Positions 22,045 to 26,246 of a DNA stretch of 26,246 bases are shown here, in pieces (position 1 is the first letter of the stretch; the number at the start of each line of letters is the position of its first letter). Both the position numbers and the translations under genes were made by a program. Source of the stretch: an uncultured Bacteroides sp. Its GTDB lineage: Bacteria > Bacteroidota > Bacteroidia > Bacteroidales > Bacteroidaceae. The notes under the pieces were generated by a model that searched no databases, was not told the origin of the DNA, and worked only from the letters and a program-made list of their open reading frames with translations. The stretch covers positions 1-26,246 of the forward strand of contig CAJKDC010000028.1 in assembly GCA_905198575.1 (NCBI GenBank), read 5' to 3'.

Positions 22045-24114
22045 ATGAAATTAAACAACAAGAAAACGTATCTGTCTAGAGACATCAGCTGGATGTATTT
22101 CAACCGAAGAATTTTGCAGGAAGCTTGCAAAGATAATATACCTTTGCTGGAGCGACTGAGTTTCTTAGGTATCTATTCGAACAATCTGGATGAGTTCTTC
22201 AGGGTACGTGTAGCTACACAAAACCGCATTATAGAATACCAAGACAAGTCTGCCAAGGCAGAGAGAGAAGAAGCCATGATGCTTCTGAAAGAAATCAACA
22301 AGCTGAACAGTGCTTACTCTAAAGAGTTTGAACAATGCATACGCAACATTGAAAACAAACTGAGAGAAGAAAATATCTACCTGCTGAAAGACGCAGAGCT
22401 GGATGAAGAGCAACAACAGTTCATCGAGTCTTTCTATCGCCAGCACCTCAACGGGCAGGTAGTTCCTGTGTGGTTTTCTGCCGTTAAGCACTTCGAGATA
22501 GAGAACGATGAAAACATCTATCTGGCCATACGCATGCACAAGTCCGAAAACAAGAAAAGCAGGGCCGACTATGCCTTTCTGGAATTGCCCGTAAGCATAT
22601 GCGGACGCTTCGTGCAGTTACCCGATAAAGACGGCAAAAGTTACCTGATGTATCTGGACGATGCCGTGAGATGCTGCCTTCCTCTGATTTTCAGCGGTCA
22701 GGGTTACAGTGAATTCGAAGCTTACTCCTTCAAGTTCACCAAAGATGCTGAAATGGAGATAGACAATGACCTGCGCAACGGTATGCTCCAGAAGATTTCG
22801 AAAGGTGTAAAGAGCCGTAAACGAGGGGAACCGCTGCGAGTGGTATACGATGCATGCATGCCGAAATCGCTACTCAAGCTGGTGCTTAAAACCATCAACC
22901 TCGATAAGCAGGATATCACGCTGGCAGGGGGCAGATACCAGAATCACAAAGATTTGATGAAGTTCTCCGACTGTGGCAGAAAGGATTTGAAATATCCATC
23001 GTGGAACCCTATCCTGAAAAAGGAACTGAACGGCAAGGAAAGTATCTTCAATGTCATCCGTCAGCAGGACCGCTTTGTGCATGTCCCCTATCACAGTTTC
23101 GACTCGTACATCCGCGTGCTGCAGGAAGCTGCCGTAAGCAAGGAAGTTAAAAGTATCAAGACGACTTTATACCGTCTGGCCAAGGAGTCAAAAGTAGTAA
23201 AGGCTCTGATTGGTGCAGCCAAGAACGGAAAGAAAGTCACGGTAGTCATTGAGTTGCTTGCGCGTTTTGACGAAGCTTCGAACATCAACTGGTCGAAGAA
23301 GATGCAGGATGCCGGCATTCACGTTATCTTCGGTGTAGAGGGATTGAAGGTGCACTCCAAGATTACGCATATCTCGTTCAAGAACGGCTCGGACATTGCC
23401 TGCATCAGTACCGGTAACTTCCACGAGGGTAATGCCAGGGTATATACCGACTATATCCTGATGACGGCCTCACGCCCAATCACCAAGGATGTGAACAATG
23501 TATTCGAGTTCATCGAACGTCCGTACACGCCTATCCGCTTCAAGGAGCTGCTGGTATCGCCCAACGAGATGAAGAACAAATTCATCCACCTCATCAATAC
23601 CGAAATTAAAAACAAGGAATTGGGCAAGCCTGCCTATATCAAAGTCAAAATTAACCACATTACCGACCCGGATATGGTGAGCAAACTGTACGAGGCGGCA
23701 GAGCGAGGTGTGAAGATTGACCTTCTGGTACGTGGCAACTGCTCGTTGCTGACAAAGCTTCCTGAACTGAACAACAACATCCGCATCGTCGGTATCATCG
23801 ACCGGTACCTGGAGCATTCCCGTATCTTCATCTTCGCTTCGGGCGGTGAAGAGAAAATATTCCTTGGCTCAGCCGACTGGATGCCCCGTAACCTGAACAA
23901 CCGCGTAGAGGTTATTACACCGGTTTACGACCCGCTTATCCGCGAAGACCTGCGTCAGGTAGTAGAATTCGGTCTGAAAGATACCCTGCAAGGAAGAATC
24001 ATTGACGGCAGCGGCGAAAACCAGCCGCAGACATTGCCCGACAGTGAAAAATTCCGTTCGCAGGAAGCTCTCTATAACTATTATCTAGTCAAAGAAAACA
24101 CACAAAAAGATTGA
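22045..24114 (+). CDS. ppk1: polyphosphate kinase 1
   Basis: PPK1 makes inorganic polyphosphate from the terminal phosphate of ATP. The 689 residues begin with the family N-terminal motif YLSRDISWMYFNRRILQEA and contain the PLD-like catalytic halves with the two histidines expected: His437 in GLKVHSKITH (autophosphorylated residue; His435 in E. coli) and His591 in YLEHSRIFIF (His592 in E. coli). Other signatures are HVPYHSFDSYIRVLQEA, KTTLYRLAKESKVV and ISTGNFHEGNARVYTD. The exopolyphosphatase gene ppx starts 4 bases after its stop, so the operon encodes both synthesis and breakdown of polyphosphate, used in stress and starvation responses. Confidence 0.97.
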   Translation: MKLNNKKTYLSRDISWMYFNRRILQEACKDNIPLLERLSFLGIYSNNLDEFFRVRVATQNRIIEYQDKSAKAEREEAMMLLKEINKLNSAYSKEFEQCIRNIENKLREENIYLLKDAELDEEQQQFIESFYRQHLNGQVVPVWFSAVKHFEIENDENIYLAIRMHKSENKKSRADYAFLELPVSICGRFVQLPDKDGKSYLMYLDDAVRCCLPLIFSGQGYSEFEAYSFKFTKDAEMEIDNDLRNGMLQKISKGVKSRKRGEPLRVVYDACMPKSLLKLVLKTINLDKQDITLAGGRYQNHKDLMKFSDCGRKDLKYPSWNPILKKELNGKESIFNVIRQQDRFVHVPYHSFDSYIRVLQEAAVSKEVKSIKTTLYRLAKESKVVKALIGAAKNGKKVTVVIELLARFDEASNINWSKKMQDAGIHVIFGVEGLKVHSKITHISFKNGSDIACISTGNFHEGNARVYTDYILMTASRPITKDVNNVFEFIERPYTPIRFKELLVSPNEMKNKFIHLINTEIKNKELGKPAYIKVKINHITDPDMVSKLYEAAERGVKIDLLVRGNCSLLTKLPELNNNIRIVGIIDRYLEHSRIFIFASGGEEKIFLGSADWMPRNLNNRVEVITPVYDPLIREDLRQVVEFGLKDTLQGRIIDGSGENQPQTLPDSEKFRSQEALYNYYLVKENTQKD

Positions 24115-24118
24115 TACC

Positions 24119-25042
24119 ATGGAAAAGAAATGTTTCGGCGCAATCGATATCGGTTCAAACGCCGTCCGATTGCTGATTAAGAAAGTAGACCAAAAAGAAT
24201 CGGGTGAAGAGAAACTCACCAAAGTCTTGCTGCTGCGCGTTCCGCTTCGTCTGGGATTCGATGTTTTCGAAAAAGGCGAAATCTCGAAGATTAAGGAAGA
24301 ACGCATGCGCAGACTGATGAAAGCCTACCGCCAGCTGATGAAGATTTACGAGGTGACAGAATACAGAGCATGTGCTACTTCTGCCATGCGTGATGCCAAG
24401 AACGGTCCCAAAATCATCAAGAATATAAAAGAAAAAACAGGCATCAACATCGAAATCATCGACGGACAGGAAGAAGCCCAGATGGTATACAACAACCATG
24501 TGGAGTGTATGGAAGACCGCAAAGGCAACTTTATGTACGTAGACGTAGGTGGTGGTAGTACCGAAGTCAACCTGATGGTAGACGGAGAGCTGGTTTACTC
24601 GCAATCGTTCAACATCGGTACAGTACGTATCCTTACCGGAGGCGTTACCGAAGCAGCATGGCAACTGATGAAAAACAAGATTGCCGAGAAAACCGCGAAA
24701 TACGAATCTATCAACATCATCGGTTCGGGTGGTAACATCAACAAGCTCTACCGGTTGATTGAGAAGAAAGACAAGAAAAGAAAGCGTATCACCGTGTCTG
24801 CATTGCAAACCATGTACAACAAGCTGCAACCGCTGACACCGGAAGAACGTATGGAGCAGTTCTCACTGAAGCCAGACCGTGCCGATGTTATCGTTCCCGC
24901 ATCTGAAATCTTCCTGACCATCGCCGAAACGATTCATGCGGAATACATCCACGTTCCTGAAATTGGCGTTGCCGACGGTATCATTGACGCACTGTATGCC
25001 AAAGACCAACTCAAGAAACAATCGGACAGCGCTCTGCAATAA
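24119..25042 (+). CDS. ppx: exopolyphosphatase (Ppx/GppA family)
   Basis: Ppx releases phosphate from polyphosphate ends; relatives hydrolyse pppGpp. The 307 residues match the catalytic core of the family, an ASKHA-fold enzyme: FGAIDIGSNAVRLLI (phosphate-1 motif), ATSAMRDAKNG, IIDGQEEAQMVY with the catalytic Glu, YVDVGGGSTEVNLM (phosphate-2) and IIGSGGNINKLYR. It lacks the C-terminal HD-type domain of the long E. coli Ppx (513 residues); the short form is usual in this group. Translated from an ATG 4 bases after the ppk1 stop; ends at a terminator shared with aspS. Confidence 0.93.
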   Translation: MEKKCFGAIDIGSNAVRLLIKKVDQKESGEEKLTKVLLLRVPLRLGFDVFEKGEISKIKEERMRRLMKAYRQLMKIYEVTEYRACATSAMRDAKNGPKIIKNIKEKTGINIEIIDGQEEAQMVYNNHVECMEDRKGNFMYVDVGGGSTEVNLMVDGELVYSQSFNIGTVRILTGGVTEAAWQLMKNKIAEKTAKYESINIIGSGGNINKLYRLIEKKDKKRKRITVSALQTMYNKLQPLTPEERMEQFSLKPDRADVIVPASEIFLTIAETIHAEYIHVPEIGVADGIIDALYAKDQLKKQSDSALQ

Positions 25043-25070
25043 AATGCACTTCCATTTTTCATACGCACAA

Positions 25071-25108
25071 AAAAAATCCCGGATTCTGAACAAAATCCGG
25101 GATTTTTT
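25071..25108. terminator. bidirectional terminator between ppx and aspS
   Basis: A 15-bp perfect stem, 25071-25085 with 25094-25108, with A-run at the left and T-run at the right, so it works for converging transcripts from both sides. Confidence 0.95.
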
Positions 25109-25130
25109 ATATCGTGAAACAAGCTGTCAA

Positions 25131-26246
25131 TTAGTCTTCTTTCAAGTTGATTTGCAGATTCAGCTCGTCCAACTGTTTCTGATCCAAGAAACCAGGAGCG
25201 TCGAGCATGACATCGCGGCCTGAGTTGTTCTTCGGGAATGCGATGCAGTCGCGGATTGAGTCGAGTCCGGCAAACAGCGATACCCAACGGTCCAAACCGT
25301 AAGCCAAACCACCGTGAGGAGGAGCACCAAACTTGAATGCATTCATCAGGAAGCCAAACTGTTCCTGTGCCTTCTCTGGAGTAAAGCCCAGAATCTCGAA
25401 CATCTTAGCCTGCAACTGTGAATCGTGGATACGGATAGAACCGCCACCTACTTCCACACCGTTTACCACCATGTCGTATGCATCGGCACGAACGGCAGCA
25501 GGGTCGGTATCCAGCAACGGAATATCTTCTTCCTTAGGATGTGTAAACGGATGATGCATAGCCATCAGGCGGCCTTCTTCTTCGCTCCATTCGAACATCG
25601 GGAAGTCTACCACCCACAGACAAGCAAACTTGTTCTTGTCGCGCAGGCCCAACTGGTTACCCATTTCAAGACGCAGTTCGCACAACTGCTTGCGCGTCTT
25701 CATCACATCGTCGCCGCTCAAAATCAGAATCAAGTCGCCCGGTTTTGCACCGAAAGCTTCTTTCATCTGCTGGAGAACTTCCTGTGAGTAGAACTTGTCT
25801 ACGCTTGATTTTACGTTACCGTCGGCCTCAACACGCGCATAAACCATACCTTTGGCACCAATCTGCGGACGTTTTACGAAATCTGTCAGCTGGTCCAACT
25901 GCTTGCGGGTGTAGTGAGCAGCCCCTTCAGCACAGATACCGCCGATGTAGGCAGCATTATCGAATACAGAGAAGCCATAACCCTTCAGGATGTCCATCAG
26001 CTCTACAAACTTCATGCCGAAACGCAAGTCCGGTTTATCACTTCCGTAGTACTTCATGGCATCCGCCCAAGGCATACGCAAGAACGGCTCAGTCAGCTCT
26101 ACACCGCGCAATTCCTTGAACAGGTGCTTAGCCATACCTTCGAACGTATTGATAATGTCTTCCTGCTCTACGAAACTCATTTCACAGTCAATCTGTGTAA
26201 ATTCCGGCTGACGGTCGGCACGGAGGTCTTCGTCACGGAAACATTT
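25131..26246 (-). CDS. aspS: aspartyl-tRNA synthetase, C-terminal part (5' end outside the window)
   Basis: AspRS charges tRNA-Asp. 371 residues are visible; the frame is open to the right edge (first residues KCFRDEDLRADRQPEFTQID, part of class II motif 2), so the N-terminal anticodon-binding domain is missing only because of the window. Seen here are SFVEQEDIINTFEGM, the GAD insertion domain of bacterial AspRS in the middle (GGICAEGAAHYTRKQLDQLTDFV), FPMFEWSEEEGRLMAMHHPFT, GSIRIHDSQLQ and motif 3 GGLAYGLDRWVSLFAG. The ending GRDVMLDAPGFLD is typical. Stop TAA at 25131-25133. Identification is secure. Confidence 0.97.
   Translation of the reverse strand, partial: KCFRDEDLRADRQPEFTQIDCEMSFVEQEDIINTFEGMAKHLFKELRGVELTEPFLRMPWADAMKYYGSDKPDLRFGMKFVELMDILKGYGFSVFDNAAYIGGICAEGAAHYTRKQLDQLTDFVKRPQIGAKGMVYARVEADGNVKSSVDKFYSQEVLQQMKEAFGAKPGDLILILSGDDVMKTRKQLCELRLEMGNQLGLRDKNKFACLWVVDFPMFEWSEEEGRLMAMHHPFTHPKEEDIPLLDTDPAAVRADAYDMVVNGVEVGGGSIRIHDSQLQAKMFEILGFTPEKAQEQFGFLMNAFKFGAPPHGGLAYGLDRWVSLFAGLDSIRDCIAFPKNNSGRDVMLDAPGFLDQKQLDELNLQINLKED

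Noticed and set aside
24155..24829. 224-codon minus-strand frame opposite ppx
   Set aside because: Antisense shadow of ppx without promoter or protein-like pattern.

Overview
This window looks like chromosomal DNA of a Bacteroides/Phocaeicola-type gut anaerobe (order Bacteroidales). Promoters fit the Bacteroidetes pattern: TTTG (or a close variant), 19-21 bases, then TAnnTTTG. Start codons lack Shine-Dalgarno sequences, and the gene set (GH3 glycosidase, gmd/fcl, pflBA, SusD-type-free lipoproteins, ppk/ppx, LpxH-like hydrolase) is typical of the group. I cannot name the species from the sequence alone.

Left part (1-6807). The 3' end of valS and its terminator are followed by a DUF134/NifX-like fusion protein with its own promoter and a dyad operator candidate. 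Next comes a minus-strand block: a GH3 glycosidase, an NAPE-PLD-like metallo-beta-lactamase-fold hydrolase, a small acidic protein of unknown function and a TPR-like lipoprotein. 

Middle (6893-14190). umuC and umuD, which are normally one overlapping operon, are both on the minus strand but are separated by about 1.73 kb that carries an opposite-strand secreted alpha/beta hydrolase. The same 5 bp, ATGAT, sits at both junctions. Then come a minus-strand pair (glyoxalase II-like hydrolase and an RbsD/FucU-like lipoprotein), a plus-strand Crp/Fnr-type regulator with a GTG start, a membrane acyltransferase with its own promoter, and tRNA-Ser(GCT).

Right part (14483-26246). gmd-fcl makes GDP-L-fucose. 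pflB and pflA provide anaerobic pyruvate cleavage and are separated by a large structured hairpin. An LpxH-like phosphoesterase overlaps a glycosyltransferase by ATGA. ppk1-ppx is a polyphosphate synthesis/degradation operon that converges on aspS, which runs off the right end; ppx and aspS share one bidirectional terminator.

The genes are mostly ordinary housekeeping and accessory genes. The points that most deserve a second look are the split umuDC locus, the pflB/pflA intergenic structure, an A-tract at the GH3 start that puts the expected MKK start out of frame, an operator-like dyad between the promoter elements of the DUF134 gene, and terminators nested with promoters. I saw no CRISPR array, transposase, prophage or rRNA.
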